A stretch of 64,000 nucleotides of DNA from JAXMHB01 sp046346965 (GTDB taxonomy: Bacteria; Pseudomonadota; Gammaproteobacteria; Xanthomonadales; SZUA-5). Shown one piece after another: positions 35,701 through 44,039 of this stretch. Numbering within the stretch: the first letter of the stretch is position 1; each line of letters starts with the position of its first letter. A program made the position numbers and the translations under genes. Under the pieces are notes generated by a model, which saw only the letters and a program-made list of their open reading frames with translations, ran no database searches and was not told the DNA's origin. Location: the NCBI GenBank assembly GCA_046346965.1, contig JAXMHB010000004.1, positions 186,001-250,000 on the forward strand, read 5' to 3'.

Positions 35701-37060
35701 CAGCAGCGGAGCCCCCGACCTGATGTATATCGCCGGCTGCGTCGGCACTAGCTGCAGTGAGGGCGGTGATGACGGCATCTACGTGCGCCGCGCACTCGGC
35801 GCCGCGGTCAGTCTGGTGCGCGCCAACAGCGGCGGCTTCGTCGCCCAGGGCGTGACGCTGGACAGCCGCGTGCCGGCGCAGGTGTTTGCTTTCGAGAACG
35901 CCAGCGGCGGCGTGCAGAATCTGTTGCGCAGTGTGGATAGCGGGGCCAGTTGGACGCCGATCAAGGGCGATCTGCCGGCCAGCGCGGGATTGGTGCGCAC
36001 GCTGCTGCATGTGCATCTGCCGAGCGGACCAGCGCTGCTCGCAGGTGCGGATACCGGGGTCTACATCAGTACCGAGGCGCAGGCGTATCAGGGCTGGAGT
36101 CTGCTCGGCAACGGCCTGCCCAAGGCGCCGGTGTTCGAGCTCGATTACGACGCCACCCGCCACGTGTTGCTCGCCGGCACGCTGGGACGGGGCTCGTACA
36201 CGCTGGCGCTGCCGCAGCTGCGCGCCAATCCGGGCTGGAGCGGCATCTGGTACGACCCGGCAACGGATGGCCAAGGCTTCCAGTTCGACGTCATTCCGGA
36301 AACCGGCCAACTGGTGGTGGCGTGGTACACGCATACGCCCGAGCCGTTGCCGCGCACGCGCAACAATCTGCAGTGGTTCACCGGCGTGGGCCCGATCAGT
36401 CAGGGCGTGGCCAACGTCAGTCTGGTGCGCAGCCGGGGCCGTTTCGACGCACCGAACAACGTGCTCGAGTCCGCCGGCAGCATCAGCGTGCAGTTTCTGG
36501 ACTGCCGCAATGCCATCGTGAGCTCCAATCTGAACGTCGCCGGCACGCTGCTGCCGGCCAGCATACGGCTGCAGCGCCTGAGTTCTGACAGCGTCTGCGA
36601 GGCCTGGCGCACCGAGGGTGACGCCGCGCTGGCCACGCTACCGGCGCCTGGTGCCGTCGATCAGTACCAGTACGGCATCACCGGCACCTGGTACAACCCG
36701 GCCACCGATGGCCAGGGCATGCTGGTGGAGTACCTGCCGCAATCCAGCCAGGTTCTGCTCGGCTGGTACACCTACGACTACACCGACAGCGCCGAAGGCG
36801 CGCAACCGCCTTTGTGGCTGACCGCGCTGGGACCGGCTTCTGGCAACCGCGCGACGCTGGCGGTCACGCTGACACGCGGCGGCGGATTTCTGACGCCCGC
36901 TGCGGTCACGCGCAGCACGGTCGGCACGCTCACGCTGACCGTCCAGAATTGCACGGCGCTGAGCGCCGACTATGAACTCACCATCGACGGGCAGTCGCGT
37001 AGCGGGCGCATCCCGCTGCAACGCCTGAGCTCTGCCGCCCTTTGCAAGACGCCGCCCTGA
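32783..37060 (+). CDS. very large secreted Asp-box protein with tandem C-terminal domains
   Basis: About 1425 residues, Thr/Ser/Gly/Asn-rich and Lys-poor, typical of a secreted protein. Order: signal peptide (1-25); a pre-peptidase-like beta domain (about 28-155: NDAFSNASVL, SVWWQWTA, TTYRIAVDGYSNG); two related domains of about 110 residues (165-280, 285-405) sharing RIGPAGAP and a CxxxP/S core; a propeller region (410-1145) with Asp-boxes such as SRDGGSSW, STDGGASF, SSDEGASW, STDNGSSW, SVDSGASW; and two C-terminal repeats (1148-1275, 1293-1425) with WYDPATDGQG / WYNPATDGQG. ATG 32783 is preferred because AAGGA at 32772-32776 is 6 nt away; 32777 is too close. Substrate unknown. Confidence 0.85.
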   Translation: MLSRKCRVLLGLIGGLLTAPLSAQQAPGNDAFSNASVLSGNLVQTTGSNLGATAENGEPRHAGVGGGKSVWWQWTASSGARTTIDTVGSDYDTVLAVYTGNAVGILSEVASNDDLTGSTASRVRFTPVAGTTYRIAVDGYSNGSTTAQGQIKLNLLSADPAPVIASNPAAGAILNLPPVAFGTSSQAEIDLYATGGAASNPVTLSCSSSQGVRIGPAGAPATGNSYSQTVSAGTQPTDLAVALNAVVGNQDLPVAVQCIATPATGFSYTLSYRVQLPAGLGAEVSPTISSIPPAGALSLGSAPVNGDALGSLNLVASPGNGPASVNIQCNASGGLRIGPAGAPPTATQYAQTLTGSAQPRDLALAATAASNAYLATLSCTISPSSGSAYSLNYSVRVPPGVTGSNATWRAIGPGPTNGGQTEGISGPPSNPVAGAVHVVLPHPSNADLLYVGTVNGGVWRTHNAQAELPTWTALTDQQASLSIGALVFDAADASGNTLLAGIGRFSSYGRAGGTRAGVLRSRDGGSSWSALSSTLAGKNISGITARGNVIVVAANTATSNACADYGLFRSTDGGASFTKLGLPEGLPSGAVTSLVNHPSAPQILFAHLDSANVCGGSAQLNGLYRSSDEGASWTRVSNTEMNTLFAGSSKLVRAQVAAGGRIAVAIADSVLRGVFLSTDNGSSWLGLGYPITFEGSDEVGLHPGEQGRLHLSIAIDRSNPNLIYVGGDRQPGSFPNSLGARTFSGRLFRADAATPGSWVSLTHSGTANNSAPHADSRSMAIDAAGRLIEGDDGGVYARTQPASSSGVWISLNGDLQVTEQHSVAFDPIAGIAQSGNQDNGTMRQAAADERQWAVLSSGDGGDTVVDALHSAAQGQSISYTSAQNLGSFRRRVHDATNNAVSVVTPGLIVSAGGASPTGQFTTPLAINRVAPYRLAIGAANGIYESLDAGDTLNIVAEELRPASSTSVPALAYGSSGAPDLMYIAGCVGTSCSEGGDDGIYVRRALGAAVSLVRANSGGFVAQGVTLDSRVPAQVFAFENASGGVQNLLRSVDSGASWTPIKGDLPASAGLVRTLLHVHLPSGPALLAGADTGVYISTEAQAYQGWSLLGNGLPKAPVFELDYDATRHVLLAGTLGRGSYTLALPQLRANPGWSGIWYDPATDGQGFQFDVIPETGQLVVAWYTHTPEPLPRTRNNLQWFTGVGPISQGVANVSLVRSRGRFDAPNNVLESAGSISVQFLDCRNAIVSSNLNVAGTLLPASIRLQRLSSDSVCEAWRTEGDAALATLPAPGAVDQYQYGITGTWYNPATDGQGMLVEYLPQSSQVLLGWYTYDYTDSAEGAQPPLWLTALGPASGNRATLAVTLTRGGGFLTPAAVTRSTVGTLTLTVQNCTALSADYELTIDGQSRSGRIPLQRLSSAALCKTPP

Positions 37061-37076
37061 GACCGCGCGGACGCCA

Positions 37077-38114
37077 TCAACGTTCGGGCGCTCTGGATGC
37101 GCTGAGCACCTCGTCTGAGCGGGGCATCGCCGCGCCCGGCGTGCGCAGACGCTGCCACAGCCAGCCGGCGGCAGCGCTGAGGCCCGCGAGGCTGGGTCGC
37201 TGTTCTGGCGGCATCGCGACGAGCCCATCGCCCTCCCGGCGAGCGATGGCAAAGCGGAACAGGTAGGCCGGTGCCGAGCCCATGCGCAGATCGCTCACCA
37301 CTAGCGCGCCGTTTTCCTCGCTCAGGCTGTAGTAGCCGTGCGTGAACCACTGCAGCCGCTGAAACGCCGGGATGGCGCCGAGTGAAGCCTGCCACTGATC
37401 CGCGCTCGCGTGCCATTGCCAGGGTCCGGGCTCCGCATCCGCCAGCAGCGAGTAATAGGCCTCGCGATAGCCGCCGGGCTCGCGCACGATCACGCGCCAC
37501 AACATCGAATTGAACGGGCTGGGCAAGGCCAGCATGGGTGCATTCGGGTGGCCCTGCGCGGCCAGCGCGGCGCGCGCCACGCCGGCCACGTGCGCCTGCG
37601 CCAACGCGCCCCAGGCCAAATAGGCGCTGGACAGACTCAAAGCCAGCGCCAGCGCCGGTCCCGAGGACAGCGGGCGCCGGTAGACAGAGACCATCGCCAC
37701 CAGCAAGGGCAGCGTATACAGCGGATCGATGATGAACACGCTGCCCAGCCCGACCGGCGTCGGCCACCAGGGCCACCAGAGCTGCGTACCGTAGATGGTC
37801 AGCGCATCCAACAGCGGATGGGTGACCAAGGCCAGCCCAAAGGCCCACAGCCAGCGCCGGTCCTGCAGCGCCCGATCCACTCGCCGCGCTGCCAGCCACA
37901 GCAGCGGCGTCAGCGCGAGCAGCACGAACAGCGAGTGACTGAAGCTGCGGTGATAGGTGAAATCGGCCACCGGGTCGCCATAACGCACCAGCACGTCCAG
38001 ATCCGGCAGCGTGCCGAGCACCGCCCCGTACACCAGCGCGCGGCGACGCTGATCGGGGCGCACCAGCACGGCCGCCACGGTGGCGCCGAGCGCGATCTGC
38101 GTCAGAGAGTCCAT
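37077..38114 (-). CDS. YdjM/DUF457-type membrane-bound metal-dependent hydrolase
   Basis: Polytopic membrane protein of 345 residues with the family motifs TQIALGATVAAVLV, GTLPDLDVLV, FTYHRSFSHSLFVLL and LVTHPLLDALTIYGTQL, which carry conserved Asp and His residues thought to bind metal. Four to five hydrophobic segments lie in the first 190 residues; the last 150 form a soluble domain (HGYYSLSEENGALVVSDLRMG). Related E. coli ydjM is a LexA target; no LexA box was identified here. Convergent with the secreted-protein gene. Confidence 0.87.
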   Translation of the reverse strand: MDSLTQIALGATVAAVLVRPDQRRRALVYGAVLGTLPDLDVLVRYGDPVADFTYHRSFSHSLFVLLALTPLLWLAARRVDRALQDRRWLWAFGLALVTHPLLDALTIYGTQLWWPWWPTPVGLGSVFIIDPLYTLPLLVAMVSVYRRPLSSGPALALALSLSSAYLAWGALAQAHVAGVARAALAAQGHPNAPMLALPSPFNSMLWRVIVREPGGYREAYYSLLADAEPGPWQWHASADQWQASLGAIPAFQRLQWFTHGYYSLSEENGALVVSDLRMGSAPAYLFRFAIARREGDGLVAMPPEQRPSLAGLSAAAGWLWQRLRTPGAAMPRSDEVLSASRAPER

Positions 38115-38217
38115 GGCCTTGACCTCAGTGAACTGCCGTTCGCGATGATGCCCATCGACGGTCGAGCGCGCGTGAGGCGAGCGCGCACGGGCACGCCGGC
38201 CTCGTTAGAATCCGGCC

Positions 38218-39780
38218 ATGCATGATCTGGTCCTCGAAGTCCTCAGCGGCCCCACGCTGACCGCCAAGCAACTCAAACTCGACGATGCGCGCGTGCTTGG
38301 GCGCAGCCCGGAGTGCGACTGGGTGCTGCCCGACCCCGGCGTGTCGCGTCGTCACGCGGCGGTCGAGCAGCGCAGCAACGGCCTGTATCTGCGCGATCTC
38401 GGCAGCCGCGCCGGCACCTTCGTCAATGACCATGCCGTCGAAGCCGAACGCCCGGTACCGCTGGCCGAGCATGACCGCGTGCGCATCGGCCCCTGGCGCT
38501 TTCGGGTGCGCCGCGAAGCCCAGCCAGCAGCGCGTTCACCGACTTCGCTGGGCGTCTCGCTGGGCTCGGTGACCCATGTCGCGGCGCCGGTGTTGGCCGC
38601 CGAGCGCCGGCTGGAACTCTTGGTCGAGTTCGCCGCCACCACCAGCAATGCCGACAGCGTGCAAGCGGTAGTCGCGCAACTGGCGGATTTTGCGCGGCGC
38701 GGCAGCGGCGCACGCGTCGCCAGCGTCTGGCTGGACCGTCCCGGCGAGGACGAACTGGTGGCTTCGACGCCGCCCAGCGAGTCGCCCTTGCCCTGGCTAC
38801 CGGAGCTGCTGGACAGCGCGCGTCAGGGCAGCGTGGTGCAGGCCGATCTGGAATTGCCAGGCGCCGCCGGGGTGCGGCCCCTGCTGGCGGTGGCGCTGCG
38901 CGTGGACAAAGACATCCGCGGCTTCCTGGTGGCAGAACTGACCCGGCCCGACCCACGCCAGCGCGCCGACGCGGCCGAGTACGCGCATGCGCTCGCGCGC
39001 CTCGCCGGCCTGACGCTGGGCAATGTCGAGCGACGCGAGATGGAGCGCCGCGTCGAGCGCCTGCATGCCGATCTGGAACAGGCGCGCGAGGTGCAGCGTC
39101 GCATCCTGCCGCCGCAACAGGGCATCTGCGCGGGCACGCGCTATGCGTTCCATGTGCATCCCGGGCGCTTGGTGGCGGGCGATCTGGTCGACGTGTTCGC
39201 CGTCGATGATCGCCGCTGCGCGGTGATTCTCGGTGATATCGCCGGCGCCGGCGTCGGCGCGGGCTTTCTGATGGCCAGCGTGCAGGCCTATCTGCATGCC
39301 GAACTGCTGGGCTCGGGCGACCCCGCCACCGCAGCCACCCGCTGCAATCGCTACGTCAGCCGGGTCGGCGGCGGACGTTTTGCCACGGCATGGATCGGCA
39401 TCGTCGATCTGCCGACGCGGCGCGTGCGCTATGTCGATGCCGGCCACGGTCACGGCCGCCACTTGCGACTGGATGGACGCCCTGACCCCTTGAGCGGGCG
39501 CGGATCGATCCCGCTCGGCATCGACCCGCAGGCCAGTTTCGACGGCGAGGAGCTGGAAATCTGCCCGGGTGAGCGTCTGGTGCTGTACTCGGACGGCGTG
39601 GCGGAAATCCGCGGCGTCCAGGGCGGCACCTTTGCGCCGGACAAGCTCGATCAGACGCTGCGTTGCGGCGGCACCCCGGCGGCCGATGTTGCCGCCGTGA
39701 TCGCCGCCATCGAGATCTACGCCGGTGGCGCCATGCCCAGTGACGATGCCTCAATCCTGGCATTCGATCTGCCTGAATAA
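38218..39780 (+). CDS. FHA - GAF-like - SpoIIE-type serine phosphatase
   Basis: A 520-residue signalling protein. An N-terminal FHA domain (1-95: RVLGRSPECDWVL, VSRRHAAVEQR, GSRAGTFVND) is followed by a GAF-like region (about 130-260) and a short coiled coil (NVERREMERRVERLHADLEQAREVQRRILPP). The PP2C-like SpoIIE phosphatase domain (about 300-515) has AGDLVDVFAV, ILGDIAGAGVGAGFLMA, YVDAGHGHGRHLR, VLYSDGVAEI and PSDDASILAF. The metal-binding Asp residues (GDxxD-like, GD, SDG, SDD) are present. Such proteins reverse anti-anti-sigma or kinase-made phosphorylations. No kinase or STAS gene is adjacent. Divergent from the ydjM-like gene. Confidence 0.88.
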   Translation: MHDLVLEVLSGPTLTAKQLKLDDARVLGRSPECDWVLPDPGVSRRHAAVEQRSNGLYLRDLGSRAGTFVNDHAVEAERPVPLAEHDRVRIGPWRFRVRREAQPAARSPTSLGVSLGSVTHVAAPVLAAERRLELLVEFAATTSNADSVQAVVAQLADFARRGSGARVASVWLDRPGEDELVASTPPSESPLPWLPELLDSARQGSVVQADLELPGAAGVRPLLAVALRVDKDIRGFLVAELTRPDPRQRADAAEYAHALARLAGLTLGNVERREMERRVERLHADLEQAREVQRRILPPQQGICAGTRYAFHVHPGRLVAGDLVDVFAVDDRRCAVILGDIAGAGVGAGFLMASVQAYLHAELLGSGDPATAATRCNRYVSRVGGGRFATAWIGIVDLPTRRVRYVDAGHGHGRHLRLDGRPDPLSGRGSIPLGIDPQASFDGEELEICPGERLVLYSDGVAEIRGVQGGTFAPDKLDQTLRCGGTPAADVAAVIAAIEIYAGGAMPSDDASILAFDLPE

Positions 39781-39890
39781 GGCGCGTCGGAACGGGGAAA
39801 TTCACCGGAGGTTGGGAAATCGACCGCTATTCATGCCCGGCATCGCTGCCGCCACCCACGATGACCCCTCGACTATGCCCGGAGCTGATG

Positions 39891-40778
39891 ATGCGACTCG
39901 CTGCCCTTGCGCTACTGCTGACTGCCCTGACCGCGAATGCCGATACGCTGACCCCGGCGCAGCCAGCCGACACCGCCGTGACGCTCGCGGACCTCATCGC
40001 CCGCGGCAAGTACGAACAGGCGCACGAGGCCGCGCAAGCCTGGGTGGAGGCGGCACCGGACAATGCACAGGCCAATTACTGGGTGGGGCGTACGGCGGGG
40101 CAACTGGCCATGCGCTCCGGCATGTTCAAGGCGATGGGTCTGGCCAAGACGTCCCGGCAGGGTTTCGAAGCCGCCATTGCACGCGACCCCGCCTACACCG
40201 ACGCCCAATTCGCGCTGATGCAGTACTACATGATGGCGCCCGGCATGATGGGCGGCGATGAGGACGAGGCCAAGGCGATCGCGGCGCGACTGCAGCAGTC
40301 CGATCCGATCGCCGGCCACAAGGCGCGCGCCTTTCTGCTGGCGCGCGAGAAGGACAGCGCCGGCTATCTGCGCGAGCACCAGGCGGTGCTGGCGCTTCAG
40401 CCTGCCGATGCCGAGTCGGTCGGCGTGGTCGTGGCGGTACTGCTGAATGAGCAAAAGTCGGCGGAAGCCCGCGCCGTGCTCGACGCCGCGCTGGCGCTGA
40501 AGCCGGACGAGCCGCTGCTGCGCTACCAGTACGCCAAGTGGAGCGCCATGAGCGGACAGGAACTGGAGCAAGGACTGAGCACGCTCGACGCGCTGATCGC
40601 CCTGCCCCACTATCCCAATAACTTCTCGCTGGCCGGCGCCCACTATCGGCGCGCACAAATCCTGCAAAAGCTGGGACGCACGCCGGATGCCATCGCCGCG
40701 ATGGAGCAGTCGCTGGCGGTAGAGCCCGAGTCCAAGCAGGTGCAGGAAGAACTCAAGAAGCTGCGGGCCGCCGGCTGA
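39891..40778 (+). CDS. exported tetratricopeptide-repeat protein
   Basis: 295 residues: a signal peptide (MRLAALALLLTALTANA), then TPR-type helices (LADLIARGKYEQAHEAAQAWVEAAPDNAQANYWVGRTAGQLAM pattern, split here by a kinked middle) and a clear last repeat near 250-290 (YRRAQILQKLGRTPDAIAAMEQSLAVEPES). Probably periplasmic, binding another envelope protein; partner unknown. Start ATG 39891 is chosen over 39888 because of GGAG at 39881-39884. Stop overlaps the aat start (TGATG), so the two are coupled. Confidence 0.8.
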   Translation: MRLAALALLLTALTANADTLTPAQPADTAVTLADLIARGKYEQAHEAAQAWVEAAPDNAQANYWVGRTAGQLAMRSGMFKAMGLAKTSRQGFEAAIARDPAYTDAQFALMQYYMMAPGMMGGDEDEAKAIAARLQQSDPIAGHKARAFLLAREKDSAGYLREHQAVLALQPADAESVGVVVAVLLNEQKSAEARAVLDAALALKPDEPLLRYQYAKWSAMSGQELEQGLSTLDALIALPHYPNNFSLAGAHYRRAQILQKLGRTPDAIAAMEQSLAVEPESKQVQEELKKLRAAG

Positions 40779-41512
40779 TGTGGCAACTGCCCGTGCTCGG
40801 CAGTGATCCCGCCGCCTTTCCACCGGCCAGCCAGGCGCGTGTACAGCCCAATGGCTTGCTGGCGATGGGCGGCGATCTGTCGCCCGAACGCGTGCAGCAG
40901 GCCTACCGACGCGGGATTTTTCCCTGGTACTCAGAGCAGGACCCGATCCTGTGGTGGTCGCCCCACCCGCGTCTGGTGCTGGAGCCCGATGCCTTCAAAC
41001 CAAGCCGCAGCCTGCGCAAACGCGCACGCAGCTGCGGCTGGCAGCTCAGCATCGACCGCGCCTTCCTGCCGGTGATCCACGCCTGCGCGCAAACACCGCG
41101 GCCGGGTCAGGACGGCACCTGGATCGTTCGCGACATCGAGTCTGCCTACGCGCGCATGCACCGGCTGGGGCTCGCGCACAGCATCGAGATCTGGGACGGC
41201 ACGCGATTGCTGGGTGGCTTGTACGGACTGGCCTTGGGCCGCATGTTCTTCGGCGAATCCATGTTCAGCCGCGTGCCGGACGCCTCCAAACTGGCGCTAT
41301 GGGCCCTGTGCACCCAGCTGCAGCGCTGGGGCTGGCCGCTGATCGATTGTCAGGTCGAGACTGCCCATTTGATCAGCCTGGGCGCGCAAAGCTGGCCGCG
41401 CGAGCGCTTTCTCGACGCCGTCGGCGCCCACGCGCAGCCGCCGGACATCTGGCGCGCCGACACGCTGCCGCGCACACCTGTGGATCTGCACGACTGGTTG
41501 ATGGCGCCCTGA
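40778..41512 (+). CDS. aat: leucyl/phenylalanyl-tRNA-protein transferase
   Basis: Adds Leu or Phe to proteins with N-terminal Lys/Arg, making N-degrons for ClpAP. The 244 residues show the family stretch GLLAMGGDLSPERVQQAYRRGIFPWYS, WWSPHPRLVL, GTWIVRDIESAY, HSIEIWD, GGLYGLALGRMFFGESMFS and DCQVETAHLISLGA. Complete and normal length. The start overlaps the TPR gene stop by 1 bp. Confidence 0.97.
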   Translation: MWQLPVLGSDPAAFPPASQARVQPNGLLAMGGDLSPERVQQAYRRGIFPWYSEQDPILWWSPHPRLVLEPDAFKPSRSLRKRARSCGWQLSIDRAFLPVIHACAQTPRPGQDGTWIVRDIESAYARMHRLGLAHSIEIWDGTRLLGGLYGLALGRMFFGESMFSRVPDASKLALWALCTQLQRWGWPLIDCQVETAHLISLGAQSWPRERFLDAVGAHAQPPDIWRADTLPRTPVDLHDWLMAP

Positions 41513-41580
41513 AGAACCGTTGGGCTCCGATGGCCGAATTGCGATCAGCCTGACCCGACGCTACGAAAGACCCTGTATTG

Positions 41581-41690
41581 GTGTACGCAAAGGACGCAAA
41601 GGTCCGCGAAGGACGCGAAGGAAGCAGAAGCAGGCATTGATTTGGCTCTACTTTGCGTCCTTGGCGCTCCTTTGCGTCCTTTGCGTCCCC
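41581..41690. repeat. long imperfect inverted repeat with 9-nt periodicity
   Basis: Left arm 41581-41621 is a run of ACGCAAAGG/ACGCAAAGG/TCCGCGAAGG/ACGCGAAGG units; right arm 41651-41690 is its approximate reverse complement (CTTTGCGTCCTT and CCTTTGCGTCCTTTGCGT). Together they can fold into a long stem with a 29-nt loop. It sits between aat (+) and the patatin gene (-), convergent, and may act as a bidirectional terminator; the unit resembles intergenic repeats I recall in other proteobacteria. Confidence 0.7.
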
Positions 41691-41761
41691 CATTCAAGCA
41701 AGACCCGGAGCGCGGAGGTCGCCCGGTTCGTAGAGGTGCATGGTGGCCGAGCCCAGCCCGC

Positions 41762-43975
41762 TCAGGGCGGCGGGCGCAGCAGTCCGCCAAAATTGAGGTA
41801 CACCGAACTGGCGCCGGTGTCAGCGCGTCCGTAGCTCAGGAAAATCGGGCCGAAAGGCGAATCCAGTGCCACGAACACGCTGCCCGCGTAGATCAGGTTC
41901 TCCAGGCTGAGCAGGCGCTCACGCGTGTCGTAAACATTGCCGGCTTCCAGCGTCGCACCCACAAAGGCCGGCGTCGAGAACAGCTTGCCTTCATCGCCCA
42001 GGCGCTGGTACCAGACGCTGCGAAACAGCGCGCTGTGGCCACCCAGCAGTTCACGGTCGGCGTAGCCCGACAGATTGCCAAAGCCGCCGAGTGGCGACAG
42101 CGAATCGAACAAGCCCGGGTCGCCCCAGATCGAATGCAGCCGAGTTCCGAGCAGAAAGCGCTGCTTGCCGCGCGTCAGCGCCTTGTCCCAGGCCAGATCG
42201 ACAATCTGGCCACTGAACGCCGAGCCCAGCGCCGGCGACTGCGCGATCACGCGAAACTCGCCGCGGCTGCCGCGTCCGGGGAAATCAGCATCGTCCAGCG
42301 TGTCGCGCACGTAGCCGGCGCGCACAGCCCCCAGCTGCTCCTTGACATTGCCAAACACGCTGTCGTCGCCCACCTGCAGCGTGGCACTGGCCTGGGCGCG
42401 CTGCAGACCCGCATACAGCCGCGTGTGGGTACCGATCTCCAGTCCCACATCGAAGCCCAAGTTGGCGCGCCGCAAGCGGTATTCGGACACCTGCTGGGCG
42501 CCGATGCTCAGCGGCAGGTCTTGCGCGCTGTACTCGATGTAGGGAAACGCGAAGTATTGGCCGCGATCCCCGGCCGGCTGAAAGAACTCGGTGCGCAGGC
42601 CGGCGACGCGACCGATCTCCACGCGCGAACGCCACTCGCCGCCGTAGCGATTCAGACCGGTCATGGTGTACTCCACGCCCAGCTGATAGCTGTTGCGGCC
42701 TTCGAAATCATCGGTCAGCTGCAGACCGAAGGTAACGAAGTTGGGGCCCCAGCCCTTGTCCACCGGTGTGACCTGAAGGCCAGTCTCGTTCCCACGTTCG
42801 ATCGGCTTCCAGACGATGCGCTCGTAGTTGCCCTGGCCGTAGACGCCACTGATCGCGCGTTCGATGCGGCCCACGTCGAGCGGCTGGTCGACCACATCGG
42901 CGAGCTCGCGCTCCACATAACCGGCGGTGCGGCTCCGGGTCTTCACGACGTCCAGGAAGGCAATGGTCGGCGCATCCATCGGCAGCCGGCGCTGGCGCGC
43001 GACGTAGTCGGCATAGTCGGCCTCCGACAGCGACCACTGACGCAGCTGCGCCACCACGGCCTCGGCGGCCTGCGCGCCCAGTGGCACCGCCTCTCGCGCC
43101 CGATCGAACTCGGCGCTGCCGATATCACCCAACTGCGGCAGGATCTTGATGTCCTCGGGTGCCATGGTCGACAGCACCTGCTGGGTACGCTGTTTCATCA
43201 GCACATCGAGCATTTGCATCGTGATCGCCATAGGCGAATTGAGCTCGGAATCGTCCGCCAGCGGCGCGCCCACATCGACGACGATCAGCCGATCCGCCCC
43301 CATCGACCGGGCGATGTCCACCGGCACGTTGTTGACGATGCCGCCATCCACCAACAGCCGCCCGTCGACCCGGATCGGCGCAAAGGCCGCCGGTACCGAC
43401 ATGCTGGCGCGGATCGCCAGGGCCAGATCGCCATGATCGAAAATCACCGGCTCGCCGCGGGCGATATCGGTGGCCACTGCGCGAAACGGGATCGGCAGGT
43501 GGTCGAAATCGGGCACCTGCCAGGTATGCAACGTCAGCCGGCGCAGCAACAGCAGCAGCTTCTGACCCTGGATCACGCCACGCGGAAACTGGATCGCGCC
43601 GTCGCGCAGGCCGAGCCGAAAATCGAGCAGATAGCGCAGCGTGTCGTTCTTGCGGCGCATCGGAAAATCATCACGCGGCGGATCGTCATCGAGCACATCG
43701 GACCAGTTGACGGCAGCCAGGATGGCCTCGATCTCCTCCGGCGTGTAGCCCGCCGCGTAAAAGCCGCCGACGATCGAGCCCATGCTGGTACCTGCGATCC
43801 GGCAGATCGGCACGCGCTCGCGCTCGAGCACCTTGAGCACGCCGATATGGGCGGCACCGCGCGCACCGCCGCCGCCCAGCACCAGACCGATGCACTGCGG
43901 CGCCGCGTGCGCTGGCGGCGACAGCAGCGCCGCCAAGCCGAGCACCAGCCACGAGATCAGCAACCCCAAGCGCAT
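41762..43975 (-). CDS. patatin-like phospholipase fused to a surface-antigen beta-barrel (PlpD-like, type Vd)
   Basis: 737 residues in four parts: signal peptide (1-24, ending AHA); patatin lipase (25-225) with oxyanion loop GGGGARG (34-40), nucleophile GTSMG (Ser64) and DGG near residue 210 giving the Ser-Asp dyad; a POTRA-like stretch (about 330-395: SRTAGYVERELADV); and a BamA/surface-antigen-type barrel to the C-terminus (LGVEYTMTGLNRYG, GSRGEFRVIAQSPALG, LGGFGNLSGYAD), ending NFGGLLRPPP. This order is that of type Vd autotransporters such as PlpD. MRLG at 43975 is the best start for the signal peptide. Confidence 0.92.
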   Translation of the reverse strand: MRLGLLISWLVLGLAALLSPPAHAAPQCIGLVLGGGGARGAAHIGVLKVLERERVPICRIAGTSMGSIVGGFYAAGYTPEEIEAILAAVNWSDVLDDDPPRDDFPMRRKNDTLRYLLDFRLGLRDGAIQFPRGVIQGQKLLLLLRRLTLHTWQVPDFDHLPIPFRAVATDIARGEPVIFDHGDLALAIRASMSVPAAFAPIRVDGRLLVDGGIVNNVPVDIARSMGADRLIVVDVGAPLADDSELNSPMAITMQMLDVLMKQRTQQVLSTMAPEDIKILPQLGDIGSAEFDRAREAVPLGAQAAEAVVAQLRQWSLSEADYADYVARQRRLPMDAPTIAFLDVVKTRSRTAGYVERELADVVDQPLDVGRIERAISGVYGQGNYERIVWKPIERGNETGLQVTPVDKGWGPNFVTFGLQLTDDFEGRNSYQLGVEYTMTGLNRYGGEWRSRVEIGRVAGLRTEFFQPAGDRGQYFAFPYIEYSAQDLPLSIGAQQVSEYRLRRANLGFDVGLEIGTHTRLYAGLQRAQASATLQVGDDSVFGNVKEQLGAVRAGYVRDTLDDADFPGRGSRGEFRVIAQSPALGSAFSGQIVDLAWDKALTRGKQRFLLGTRLHSIWGDPGLFDSLSPLGGFGNLSGYADRELLGGHSALFRSVWYQRLGDEGKLFSTPAFVGATLEAGNVYDTRERLLSLENLIYAGSVFVALDSPFGPIFLSYGRADTGASSVYLNFGGLLRPPP

Positions 43976-44039
43976 ACGATTGTCCTGCGGCGACACCAGG
44001 GGCAAAGTCTACGCGGCGCAGCCTGAGCGCCGGCTGCGC

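Noticed and set aside
41581..41690. CRISPR array
   Set aside because: Units are 9-10 nt with no spacers and form a palindrome; no cas genes nearby.
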